The notes under the pieces are model-generated. The model was not told the origin of the DNA and did not search any database. It worked only from the letters and a program-made list of their open reading frames with translations. A DNA stretch of 64,000 bases from Herbaspirillum sp. GW103 (GTDB lineage: Bacteria; Pseudomonadota; Gammaproteobacteria; Burkholderiales; Burkholderiaceae_D): the NCBI RefSeq assembly GCF_000261365.1, contig NZ_AJVC01000002.1, positions 372,001-436,000 of the forward strand, read 5' to 3'. Shown here piece by piece: positions 36,201-43,523 of this stretch (position 1 is the first letter of the stretch; each line of letters opens with the position of its first letter). The position numbers and the translations under genes were made by a program.

Positions 36201-37268
36201 GCCAGCGAATCCGGTCTGAGCCGCATCAACGACATCGAAGCCCCGCTGGAAGCCAACATGCCCGTCGGTAACGGCCGCGTGGCCGTGCGCGTGACCCCGG
36301 TCTCGCTGGATGCCGGCGCCATGACCGATGAGGCGGCCAGCCGCTTTGGCGGCGGCGGCTCCAGTGCTACCGGAGTGGGCAAGCAGAGCGCCAGCGGGGT
36401 AGGCGTGGCGGTGGCCTATGAGCGTCCCGACGATGGCATCAAGGCCGACATCGGCACCACGCCCAGCGGTTTCAAGTATTCCAACGTGGTCGGTGGCGTC
36501 AGTGTGGAGCAGCCGCTGGGCGGCAGCAGCACCAACCGTTTCGGCGTGACGGTCTCGCGGCGTGCCGTCAACGACAGCATCACGTCCTTTGCCGGCAGCA
36601 CCGATACGCGCGTGGGCCGCTCCTGGGGCGGCGTGACCGCCAACGGCGGACGTGCCGAGATGAGTTCGGACGATGCCCGCACCGGCGTCTACGCCTATGG
36701 CGCCCTGCACAGCCTGCAGGGCCACAACGTGGAATCGAACACGCGCGTGGAACTGGGCGGCGGCGCCTACCAGTACCTGACCAACGGCAACGACGAGAAG
36801 ATGACGGCAGGCGTCTCGGCCACCCTTATCAGCTACGCCAACAACCAGAACTTCTACACCTATGGTCACGGCGGTTACTTCAGTCCGCAAGCCTACCTGG
36901 GACTGGGCGTGCCGGTGACCTGGGCCAAGCGCACCGACCGCTTCAGCTTCCAGCTCAAGGGCTCGGCTGGGGTGCAGTACTTCCGCCAGGATGGTGCCGA
37001 TTACTTCCCCACCGATGCCGCCCTGCAAGCGGCCAGCGGCAAGAGCTACGCCCAGCAGACCAAGACCGGCATCGGCTACAGCCTGGAAGGCAGCGGCGAA
37101 TACCGCTTCGCGCCGCGCCTGTTCGTGGGCGGCACGCTGCGTCTGAACAATTCGAGCGACTTCCGCGAACTCAATGTCGCCATGTACCTGCGTTATACCC
37201 TGGAGGACATGCAGGGCAGTTTCCTGACCTTGCCGGTCAGCCCGTATCGTTCGCCGTATTCCAACTGA
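33228..37268 (+). CDS. bcsC: Cellulose export protein BcsC (TPR scaffold and outer-membrane channel)
   Basis: A 1346-residue protein, on the long side for the family. Signal peptide ends at about residue 26 (APVLA). About 800 residues of tetratricopeptide repeats follow (for example ALEKGDLQEAEKAFQERLSTHPDEADAL), forming the periplasmic scaffold. A low-complexity Ala/Pro/Thr stretch at about 860-970 links to the C-terminal BcsC porin domain (about 1000-1346), a 16-strand barrel through which cellulose leaves. Ribosome site GGGAGAAG. The start lies inside the bcsZ gene. Confidence 0.95.
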   Translation: MRTRRTTLAIGVLTALLGAHAAPVLAESAEIEAQLVEQGQYWQARNNNQRAAEVWQKVLQLDKSQVNALYGMGLIGVKQNRPQQANDYLERLQALSPQPWQARQLAQDIALARPENQALLAEARRLVDAGERDRATDTFRKMFNGLIPSGSVGREYYNNLAFNDASWPEARKGMERLLRETPGDSILALFYGKQLARHEDTRVEGIRVLSRLTKQVDIAGDADESWRLALTWLGPPTPAQVPLFEDFLKVHPDDKDIRDLLAKGRAQVAAAQTPTVLSRGLQALEKGDLQEAEKAFQERLSTHPDEADALGGLGVVRQQQNRLAEAEPLLARAVARGGSGWKKALQSVRYWLLIQRGRDLQARGQSAQAQDALTQALRLDPNNTDGLVAIADIEATAGRLEAAAGHYRQVLAVQPAQVGAIRGLVNVLSQSGRADEALRLLDKLTPQQQAEFGDQGRLRALRATQQANLAEQRGDLNAALEAMREAVRNDPDNVWTTFDLARLYVKSGQSRQARVTIDDFTRAHRDNVDALYASALLSVEMAQWQDAQDTLRRIPEARRTAAMTELMRQVTLTIQVGHATELVKTGQRQEALALLDRVQPDAAGNAERTGTLASAYVDAGDTPRALALMQPLIAPPATPTIGTRLQYASVLLKAGEDAQVYGVLTALQNQNMEVATRKQYDDLRFLYRVRQAERLREGGDLAAAYDTLAPALSQRPSDVGAVSALARMFNAAGDNARALALYKPLAARNPRDVNVLLGAADTAMQARENDYAISLLEQVGKLDSTDPATLTEAARIYRALGKVGEATALLRRAVAIENGARQRTLAARGNGFDPAVNPFRTRRTLPGNENVAAIPPPAETLLRPAMMAAAAPAASDVLPTPAAARASTSTAAPAVAYGQTLGPVFSNAAPAQMAQTTQPAAMRGYAQPPVQAAATGTALPGAASAAQRALLALQGQGDQPADNLSPAQRALNDILQARSPYVTQGVVVRGNASESGLSRINDIEAPLEANMPVGNGRVAVRVTPVSLDAGAMTDEAASRFGGGGSSATGVGKQSASGVGVAVAYERPDDGIKADIGTTPSGFKYSNVVGGVSVEQPLGGSSTNRFGVTVSRRAVNDSITSFAGSTDTRVGRSWGGVTANGGRAEMSSDDARTGVYAYGALHSLQGHNVESNTRVELGGGAYQYLTNGNDEKMTAGVSATLISYANNQNFYTYGHGGYFSPQAYLGLGVPVTWAKRTDRFSFQLKGSAGVQYFRQDGADYFPTDAALQAASGKSYAQQTKTGIGYSLEGSGEYRFAPRLFVGGTLRLNNSSDFRELNVAMYLRYTLEDMQGSFLTLPVSPYRSPYSN

Positions 37269-37301
37269 TTTGACTGAACACTTTTTGATAGAGAGATCGC
37301 C

Positions 37302-37973
37302 ATGGCAGCTGCATCCATCCTCGCTGGTCTGAGTATCCTGGTCCTGGGCGAAAGCCACATGAGCCTGGCCGACCACCTCACCGAACCCCTCAACGCCAAG
37401 CTGGTCCAGATGGGCGCCAAGGTCCATTCCATCGGCGCCTGCGGCGCCAGCGCCGGCGACTGGCTGACCACCAAGAAGGTCGATTGCGGCGCCGAGCAGA
37501 TCGACAACGGCAAGATCCAGATCAAGGGGCGCGATGCCACCACCACGCCCATCACCGAGCTCATCGCCAAGGACAAGCCGGACCTGGTCGTGCTGGTCAT
37601 CGGCGACACCATGGCCTCCTACGACAAGCCCGACTTCCCCAAGGCCTGGGCCTGGCAAAGCGTGACCAGCCTGACCAAGGCCATCGCCGCCACCGGCACC
37701 AAGTGCGCCTGGGTCGGCCCGGCCTGGGGCAAGGCCGGCGGCATGTACCACAAGAACGATGCGCGTACCGAACTGATGTCGCGCTTCCTGGCGGCCAACG
37801 TGGCGCCCTGCACCTACATCGATTCGCTGACCATGTCCAAGCCCGGCCAGTGGATCACCACCGATGGCCAGCACTTCACCGTGGCCGGCTACAAGTCCTG
37901 GGGCGCAGCCATCGGCGATGCGCTGGGCAAGCTGCCGGCCGCTGCCGTGAGTGCCAAGGGCGGCAAGAAATGA
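37302..37973 (+). CDS. wssF: SGNH hydrolase-like protein, WssF type (cellulose acetylation module)
   Basis: A 223-residue SGNH/GDSL-fold protein. Block I is ILVLGESHM, a GES variant of GDS with nucleophile Ser18, and block V is DGQH (Asp188, His191). Length and position match WssF of the Pseudomonas wss operon, which lies between the synthase genes and the AlgF-like gene. The hydrophobic N-terminus is the first strand of the fold and not an obvious signal peptide, so the protein may be cytoplasmic. The precise role in acetylation is not established. Its stop overlaps the next start (ATGA). Confidence 0.7.
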   Translation: MAAASILAGLSILVLGESHMSLADHLTEPLNAKLVQMGAKVHSIGACGASAGDWLTTKKVDCGAEQIDNGKIQIKGRDATTTPITELIAKDKPDLVVLVIGDTMASYDKPDFPKAWAWQSVTSLTKAIAATGTKCAWVGPAWGKAGGMYHKNDARTELMSRFLAANVAPCTYIDSLTMSKPGQWITTDGQHFTVAGYKSWGAAIGDALGKLPAAAVSAKGGKK

Positions 37974-38638
37974 GCGCGCTGCGCGTACTGGCGGCCAGCA
38001 TCGCCCTGCTGGGCTGCGGCGTAGCGATGGCAGCCGATATTCCCTTGTATCCGACCGGCCCGGCCGAGGATGCCGCCTTCATCCGCTTCATCAACGCCAC
38101 CAGCGAGCCGCTGCAAGTGGTGGCCCGCAAGGGCCAGCCGCCCTTGAAGCTGGAGGCCGCCAAGCCGGTCTCGTCGTTCTTCCCGGTGCAGGCCAAGTCC
38201 ACCATCAAGGGCACGCTCACCGTCGGTGCCAGGAGCCTCGAGCTGGGCGTGCAAGCCAAGCCGGGCGAGTTCGCCACCGTGGTGGTGCTGCCTGACGCCA
38301 AGGGCATCCGCCAGGTGACGGTCCAGGACAATCCGGATGACTTCAATGGCCTCAAGGCCTCGCTGGCCTTCTTCAACCTGGACGCCTCCTGCAGCGGTGC
38401 CGCATTGCGTCCGGCTGGCCGTACTGCCGACCTGTTCAAGGGCGTGGCGCAAGGCAGCCTGCAGCGGCGCTCCATCAATCCGGTCAAGCTCGCGGTGCAA
38501 CTGGTCTGCGGCGGCAGCAACACCGGTCCTGCCCTGGATCTGGGCGAGCTCAAGGCGGGCGAGCGCTACAGCGTGCTGCTGCTGCCCTCGGCCAGTGGTC
38601 CGCGATTGCTGGCGACCACCGACAAGCTGGCCAATTGA
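37970..38638 (+). CDS. wssG: AlgF-like periplasmic protein, WssG type
   Basis: A 222-residue exported protein with a signal peptide ending VAMAA near residue 20. The start of the mature protein (DIPLYPTGPAEDAAFIRFINAT) resembles AlgF, the periplasmic partner in alginate acetylation, and the gene order matches wssG. AlgF-type proteins are thought to pass acetyl groups between the membrane acyltransferase and the periplasmic transferase. The start overlaps the wssF stop; 30 bases separate it from the MBOAT gene. Confidence 0.75.
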   Translation: MSALRVLAASIALLGCGVAMAADIPLYPTGPAEDAAFIRFINATSEPLQVVARKGQPPLKLEAAKPVSSFFPVQAKSTIKGTLTVGARSLELGVQAKPGEFATVVVLPDAKGIRQVTVQDNPDDFNGLKASLAFFNLDASCSGAALRPAGRTADLFKGVAQGSLQRRSINPVKLAVQLVCGGSNTGPALDLGELKAGERYSVLLLPSASGPRLLATTDKLAN

Positions 38639-38668
38639 GTGACTCATCGACGTTGACTGCGCCACGCC

Positions 38669-40087
38669 ATGGTCTTTGCCTCGCTTGAATTCCTCACGCT
38701 GTTCCTGCCGCTGTTCCTGCTGGTCTATGCACTGGCGCCGCAGCGCGCGCGCAATGGCGTGCTGCTGGCGGGCAGCTGGCTGTTCTACGGCTGGCTGAGC
38801 CCGCTGTTCCTGTCGCTGCACGTGGTGCTGACCATCGTGGCCTGGGTCGGCGGGCTGTTGGTCGATCGGGCCCGGGAGCAGGGCGGCCAGCGCCGTCCCG
38901 TGCTGCTGATCGCTCTGGTGGTCTTCAATACGGCCGTGCTGGTCTGGTACAAGTACGCCAACATCGTCGCCGCCACCCTGAGCGAGGTGATGCAGCATTA
39001 CGGTGCCCTGCCGCTGGCCTGGCAGAAGGTGGCGCTGCCGGCCGGACTGTCCTTCATCGTGCTGCAGGCCATCTCCTACCTGGTGGACGTGCAGCGCCGC
39101 ACGGTGGCGGTGGAGCGCAGCTTCATCAATTACGCCACCTACATTTCCATGTTCGGGCACTCCATTGCCGGACCCATCATCCGTTATGACTGGGTACAGC
39201 GCGAGTTGCGCCAGCGCTGGTTCAACCGGGAGAATTTCTCCCTGGGTGCGCGCCGCTTCATGGTCGGCATGGCCATGAAGGTGCTGGTGGCCGATACCCT
39301 CTCGCCGCTGGTCGATGCCGCCTTCCACCTGGAACATCCGGCGCTGGTGGATGCCTGGATCGGCTGCCTGGCGTATTCGATGCAGCTGTTCTTCGATTTC
39401 TCCGGTTACAGCGCCATGGCCATCGGCCTGGGCCTGATGCTGGGCTTCCACTTTCCCGAGAACTTCAACCATCCTTATCTGGCCGGCAGCATCCAGGATT
39501 TCTGGCGGCGCTGGCACATCTCGCTCTCCAGCTGGTTGCGCGATTATCTCTACATCGGCCTGGGCGGCAACCGCCACGGGGTCTGGAAGACCTATCGCAA
39601 CCTGTTCCTGACCATGGCCATCGCCGGACTCTGGCACGGCGGCGACAGCTGGAACTACCTGCTGTGGGGCTCGGCCCACGGTGTGGCGCTGTGCATCGAT
39701 CGCGCCTGGTCGCGCTCGTCGCTGCCGGCCATCCCCTCCTGGCTGGGCCATGTGCTCACGCTGCTGTTCGTGTGCCTGGCCTGGACCCTGTTCCGCGCCC
39801 CCGATTTCGACACCGCCCTGGCCATGTATGCGGGCCAGTTCGGCCTGCATGGACATGGCCTGAGCGATGCGCTGGCCGTGATGCTGCGTCCGGTACAGGC
39901 GCTGGCTGTACTGCTGGGCCTGTTCTGGATTGTGGCACCGCTGTGGCAGTCGGCGCTGGAGGCACGCTGGGGCAGGCGCGCGCTCTATCTCTGGTTCGTG
40001 CAGCTGTGGCCGATTGCGGCCTTCCTGCTCTCCTTCGCACTGATCGCCAGCCGCGAGACCGTTCCTTTCCTTTATTTCCAGTTCTGA
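38669..40087 (+). CDS. wssH: MBOAT membrane O-acyltransferase, AlgI/WssH type
   Basis: A 472-residue polytopic membrane protein of the MBOAT family. It opens with the typical MVFASLEFLTLFLPLFL and has the family stretches AGPIIRYD, FFDFSGYSAMAIGLGLMLGF, FWRRWHISLSSWLRDYLYI and WHGGDSWNYLLWGSAHG, which contains the catalytic histidine. AlgI-type proteins bring acetyl groups across the inner membrane for polysaccharide O-acetylation. Fourth position of the wssF-I module. The ribosome site is weak. Confidence 0.92.
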   Translation: MVFASLEFLTLFLPLFLLVYALAPQRARNGVLLAGSWLFYGWLSPLFLSLHVVLTIVAWVGGLLVDRAREQGGQRRPVLLIALVVFNTAVLVWYKYANIVAATLSEVMQHYGALPLAWQKVALPAGLSFIVLQAISYLVDVQRRTVAVERSFINYATYISMFGHSIAGPIIRYDWVQRELRQRWFNRENFSLGARRFMVGMAMKVLVADTLSPLVDAAFHLEHPALVDAWIGCLAYSMQLFFDFSGYSAMAIGLGLMLGFHFPENFNHPYLAGSIQDFWRRWHISLSSWLRDYLYIGLGGNRHGVWKTYRNLFLTMAIAGLWHGGDSWNYLLWGSAHGVALCIDRAWSRSSLPAIPSWLGHVLTLLFVCLAWTLFRAPDFDTALAMYAGQFGLHGHGLSDALAVMLRPVQALAVLLGLFWIVAPLWQSALEARWGRRALYLWFVQLWPIAAFLLSFALIASRETVPFLYFQF

Positions 40088-40094
40088 GTCCACG

Positions 40095-41282
40095 ATGAGC
40101 ACGCCTCCCGTTTCCGCTGCGCATACGCCCCCTGAGCCCAGCGCCATGGCGCGCCGGGCCAGCCGCTGGGCCGGTAGCGCGCTGGCCGCCGTGCTGTGTG
40201 CCGGATTGCTCTCCTGCGGCTGGCTGGTGTATGCCGGCAAGATCGACTGGCTGCCCGCCCGCTGGACGCGCGAGGATGCCTTGCACGGCGAGCTCACGCA
40301 TCTGCTGGCCAAGCAGCTCTCCAATGCCTGGCTGCCTGACCAGGCCGCCAGACTGGAACGTGCCGGCAGCTGGTTGCTGCTGGGCGATACCGGCCCGCGC
40401 GTGCGGGTGGGCTGTCCCGGCTGGCTGTTCCTGGCCGAAGAATTGCAGGTCAATCACCACGCCCAGGCCAATGCCCAGGCCAAGCGCGCCGCCGTGCTGG
40501 CGATCCGCCAGGCGCTGGCGCGTCGTGGCATCGGGCTGCTGGTGGCAGTGGTGCCGGACAAGAGTCGCATTGCCGCCAATGCCTTGTGTGGCCTGACGCG
40601 CCCCCCCGAATTGAATACCCGCGCAGCGCTCTGGGTGGCCAGTCTGCAGCAGGCCGGCGTGAACGCCATCGATCTGGCCGCCACGCTGGCGCCGCTGGGA
40701 ACGGCGGCCTATCTGCATACCGATACCCACTGGAACGAGGCTGGTGCCCGCGCGGCGGCCCAGGTGATTGCCGCGCGCATCGTCGCATCCGGTTTCCATG
40801 CCACGCCCGAGCAAGCCTACTCCGCCCAGCCCGGCCCCATGGCGCGTCGTCCCGGTGACCTGGTGCATCTGGCCGGTCTGGACTGGCTGCCGCTGCGCTG
40901 GCAACCGACTCCGGAAAGCGTGGCCGCCACGGTCTTCACGGAAGTGCCCGGTGCAGGGGCCGGGCAGGGCGCTGCCACCAAGGGCGGCGATGATCTCGAC
41001 GACCTGTTGGGCGACAGCCAACTGCCCAACGTGGCCTTGATCGGCACCTCCTTCTCGCGCAATTCCAACTTCCTGGGCTTCCTGCAGCAAGCCCTGGGCG
41101 CGAAGATCGGCAGCTTCGCCAGGGATGGCGGCAAGTTCTCCGGCAGCGCCCGCGAGTACTTCGCCAACCCGGCCTTTACCCAGACCCCGCCCAAGCTGGT
41201 GCTATGGGAAATCCCCGAGCGTGACCTGCAGACGCCCTATGAGCCCATCACCCTGGCACCTGGTCCCGTGAGCCAGCATTAA
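40095..41282 (+). CDS. wssI: AlgJ/AlgX-like cellulose O-acetyltransferase, WssI type
   Basis: A 395-residue protein with an N-terminal membrane anchor (about 27-47) and a periplasmic SGNH-like domain. Catalytic residues are Asp210 and His212 in HTDTHWN and the nucleophile Ser319 in LIGTSFSRNSNF, the same arrangement as AlgJ and AlgX. It should transfer acetyl groups to cellulose in the periplasm. It follows the MBOAT gene by 7 bases and is the last gene of the cellulose operon. No terminator with a T run is visible downstream. Confidence 0.85.
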   Translation: MSTPPVSAAHTPPEPSAMARRASRWAGSALAAVLCAGLLSCGWLVYAGKIDWLPARWTREDALHGELTHLLAKQLSNAWLPDQAARLERAGSWLLLGDTGPRVRVGCPGWLFLAEELQVNHHAQANAQAKRAAVLAIRQALARRGIGLLVAVVPDKSRIAANALCGLTRPPELNTRAALWVASLQQAGVNAIDLAATLAPLGTAAYLHTDTHWNEAGARAAAQVIAARIVASGFHATPEQAYSAQPGPMARRPGDLVHLAGLDWLPLRWQPTPESVAATVFTEVPGAGAGQGAATKGGDDLDDLLGDSQLPNVALIGTSFSRNSNFLGFLQQALGAKIGSFARDGGKFSGSAREYFANPAFTQTPPKLVLWEIPERDLQTPYEPITLAPGPVSQH

Positions 41283-41307
41283 GCCTGGCTGAATGCTGTC
41301 ACTACGG

Positions 41308-41327
41308 GCATTAATGTTGCATTAATG
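41308..41327 (+). repeat. Direct repeat upstream of the Wadjet-like operon
   Basis: GCATTAATG occurs twice, 11 bases apart (41308-41316, 41319-41327), in a short AT-rich patch 120 bases before jetA. The 11-base period puts both copies on one DNA face, so a regulator site or part of the promoter is possible. Confidence 0.4.
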
Positions 41328-41440
41328 TAATAAATCATTTCCTTTCCGCTGCATTTTCCGTTGCCCCATCGTCCGCTTTGCTGGAGGCTGTCCCGCGGGC
41401 CTGCTAAACTTGCCGGTCCGCCCACTGACCGGGCCAGGAC

Positions 41441-41456
41441 CCAGGCTTGTGCCTGG
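41441..41456 (+). promoter_or_regulatory. Hairpin enclosing the jetA start codon
   Basis: CCAGGC-TTGT-GCCTGG: a perfect 6-bp stem whose loop contains the proposed TTG start (41447-41449). The AGGA ribosome site (41436-41439) lies just outside the stem. Such a structure would restrict translation. Confidence 0.55.
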
Positions 41457-42811
41457 TCAACCGCCACGACAAATTGACAGAAGAATTCGACCCCGCTCCC
41501 CTTGCGGACGAGCATGAATCCGGCTCCTTCGAGAGCTACTTCCGCGATCCTTCGCAAGCCGCCGAAGCGCCCCTGGCCTGGGGCCTGGGCCAGCGGCTGG
41601 ACGTGCTGGACGCGCTGCGCGGCCTGGTCTCCGGCGGCCAGGCGGCGGCGCGCCTGCGCATCTGGATGTTCCTCGAACTGGCGGCGCAGCCGCAGGGCCG
41701 CCTGCAGCGCGAGGACCTGAACCAGCTCTTCTATGCCTTGAAGCCCGAGGCCATGGAAGCGGCCTTGAAGCGCCTGCGCGACCTGGACCTCCTGGTCTGG
41801 GATGCCACCGGCCAGGATTACCAGCTCTCGCCCATCGCCCAGCAGGTGCAAGCCCTGCTGGCTCCGCTCACGCGCGCCGTCGGCGAGGATGACGAGATGG
41901 CCGCGCTGCTCTCTCAGGTCGCCGGTGCGCAGGCACTGGGCCTGTCCGACGCCAGCCAGATCCGTCACCTGCATGCCCAGCTGGCGCGCCTGCACGACCA
42001 GTTCGCCGATGCCATCGCCAGCGGTTCGGAAGCCCTGCTGCGCCAGGCTCAGCCGCGTTTCGAGCGGGCCTTGAAACTGGTCAACCGCGCCGGTGAAGCG
42101 CTGACTGCGCTCATCCGCAGCGAGCACGCCGACGCCCGTCTGGAGCGCGAAGCGCGTGCCCTCGGCAATGGCCAGGCACGCCTCTTGACCATGGCCAGCC
42201 AGTTCACCCGCGCCCTGCAACAGGCTGACCGCCAGCGCGTCACCCTGGGCAGCACCGGCGTGACCAGTTCGGATGTGCGGCGCTGGCTGCAGGCGCATGC
42301 GGACTTGTCCTCGCTGATGGGGGAAGCGCTCTCCATGGGCGTAAAACCGGTCTTCGTCAGTGGCCATGAATTGCTGGACGTGGCCGAAGGCGAGTTCGAG
42401 CGCGACCGCCCCGATGCCCAACGCTCGCAAGGTTTGCCGCCTCCGGCCCAGGCCGTGGAAGGCAAGATCGAGGCCCTGCGCATGCCCGCCGAGCTGGGCG
42501 AGCTGATTGAACAACTCACGCGCCTGGGCGTCCTGCCGGAAGGCGAGGAGGCCGCCGAGCTGCAACCGCAGCCGCTGAGCACGGTGGTGCTGGGCGGCAG
42601 TTTCGGCAAGGCGGCCTATCGCCTGCAACTGCTGCCGCTCCTGGGCGACGCCCAGGCGCGCACCCTGCAAGGGCAGACCGGCGACCTGGCACGCCTGCCG
42701 TGGCAAGCCGGTTTCCTGCCGCGTGTCGATAAAGTCGATGACCCCGATGTCGCCGCCATGAGCGCCGGGGCCGTCCATCCAGATCCATCCCGGGAAAGAC
42801 CGAATGAGTGA
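41447..42811 (+). CDS. Kleisin-like condensin subunit of a Wadjet/MksFEB-G system (JetA/MksF)
   Basis: A 454-residue, mostly helical, acidic protein. After a polar N-terminus of about 40 residues there is a probable winged-helix region (about 50-130), long helices, and a C-terminal region (about 370-430) that could be the second winged helix binding the SMC head. Position directly before kite, SMC and Toprim genes identifies it as the kleisin (MksF or JetA). No ATG is available: a TGA at 41426 closes the frame upstream, and TTG at 41447 (AGGA seven bases before) is the best start; TTG 41474 is the alternative. It overlaps the next gene by 8 bases. Confidence 0.75.
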   Translation: MCLVNRHDKLTEEFDPAPLADEHESGSFESYFRDPSQAAEAPLAWGLGQRLDVLDALRGLVSGGQAAARLRIWMFLELAAQPQGRLQREDLNQLFYALKPEAMEAALKRLRDLDLLVWDATGQDYQLSPIAQQVQALLAPLTRAVGEDDEMAALLSQVAGAQALGLSDASQIRHLHAQLARLHDQFADAIASGSEALLRQAQPRFERALKLVNRAGEALTALIRSEHADARLEREARALGNGQARLLTMASQFTRALQQADRQRVTLGSTGVTSSDVRRWLQAHADLSSLMGEALSMGVKPVFVSGHELLDVAEGEFERDRPDAQRSQGLPPPAQAVEGKIEALRMPAELGELIEQLTRLGVLPEGEEAAELQPQPLSTVVLGGSFGKAAYRLQLLPLLGDAQARTLQGQTGDLARLPWQAGFLPRVDKVDDPDVAAMSAGAVHPDPSRERPNE

Positions 42812-43523
42812 GACCCTAGACGAGGCCGGCCTGTTGGCCGCCGAACTGCTGGCACGCCGCTGGCTGCCCCGCAAGCACCCGCGCGTGCGCCGCGCCCTGG
42901 TCGATGCCGACCTGTGGCAAGCCCTGCAGGACCGCCTGGCCCAGGTCGGCCTGCGCCTGGTGGACAACATCCACGCCGACCACATCAGCGTGGTGCTGGT
43001 GCGTCCGGCCGAATCCGCCGTCTTCGGCGAAGCCGGCATGAATGCCAACAACAACCTCGACCTGCCGCGTGACGCCATCTCGCTCTTGGTAGTGCTGTGG
43101 GCACTGATCGTATTGCCCAAGCGCGAGCGCCAGTCGGCGCGCGCTGCCGGCGACGACGCCCAGCAGCAGGACGAGATGTTCCAGACCGAAAAGCCCATGC
43201 CCAGCGCCGCCGAGGTCAGCCCGGTGGTGTCCTATACGGCACTGCTGGCCGACTTCGGCAACCAGCTCGGCAAGAAGACGCGCATGGACACCAACCTGCG
43301 TCGCCTGGAAGCCCACGGCTTCATCGTGCGCCGTGGCGTGGACATCGCCGAAGGTCCCTTGCTGGACCTGCTGCTGGACTACGATGCCCTGGCCCCACGC
43401 ATTCTTGACGGTGCCTTAGGCGACGTGCTGGCCCGCGCCACCGTGCGCGACGAGAGTGGTGCCGCGCAGGCCGAGGCCGACGCCGATGCTGCCGATGAAT
43501 CATCCGAAGAGGGAGACGCCTGA
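42804..43523 (+). CDS. Kite-type condensin subunit (JetB/MksE)
   Basis: A 239-residue protein predicted to carry tandem winged helices, with recognisable MksE-like stretches RVRRALVDADLWQALQDRLAQVGLRLV and YTALLADFGNQLGKKTRMDTNLRRLEAHGFIVRR. The tail is acidic (SSEEGDA). In these complexes the kite dimer binds the kleisin and helps grip DNA. It overlaps the kleisin gene by 8 bases and the SMC gene by one base, so the three are translationally coupled. Confidence 0.75.
   Translation: MSETLDEAGLLAAELLARRWLPRKHPRVRRALVDADLWQALQDRLAQVGLRLVDNIHADHISVVLVRPAESAVFGEAGMNANNNLDLPRDAISLLVVLWALIVLPKRERQSARAAGDDAQQQDEMFQTEKPMPSAAEVSPVVSYTALLADFGNQLGKKTRMDTNLRRLEAHGFIVRRGVDIAEGPLLDLLLDYDALAPRILDGALGDVLARATVRDESGAAQAEADADAADESSEEGDA

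Noticed and set aside
33249..37874. Long minus-strand open frame (about 1540 codons) opposite bcsC
   Set aside because: It mirrors the TPR/porin gene; its translation is low-complexity Gly/His/Arg/Gln with no domain, a known effect of high-GC codon periodicity on the opposite strand.
37889..40453. Minus-strand open frame opposite the cellulose acetylation genes
   Set aside because: Spans several overlapping real genes on the plus strand and encodes only His/Gln/Gly-rich low-complexity sequence.
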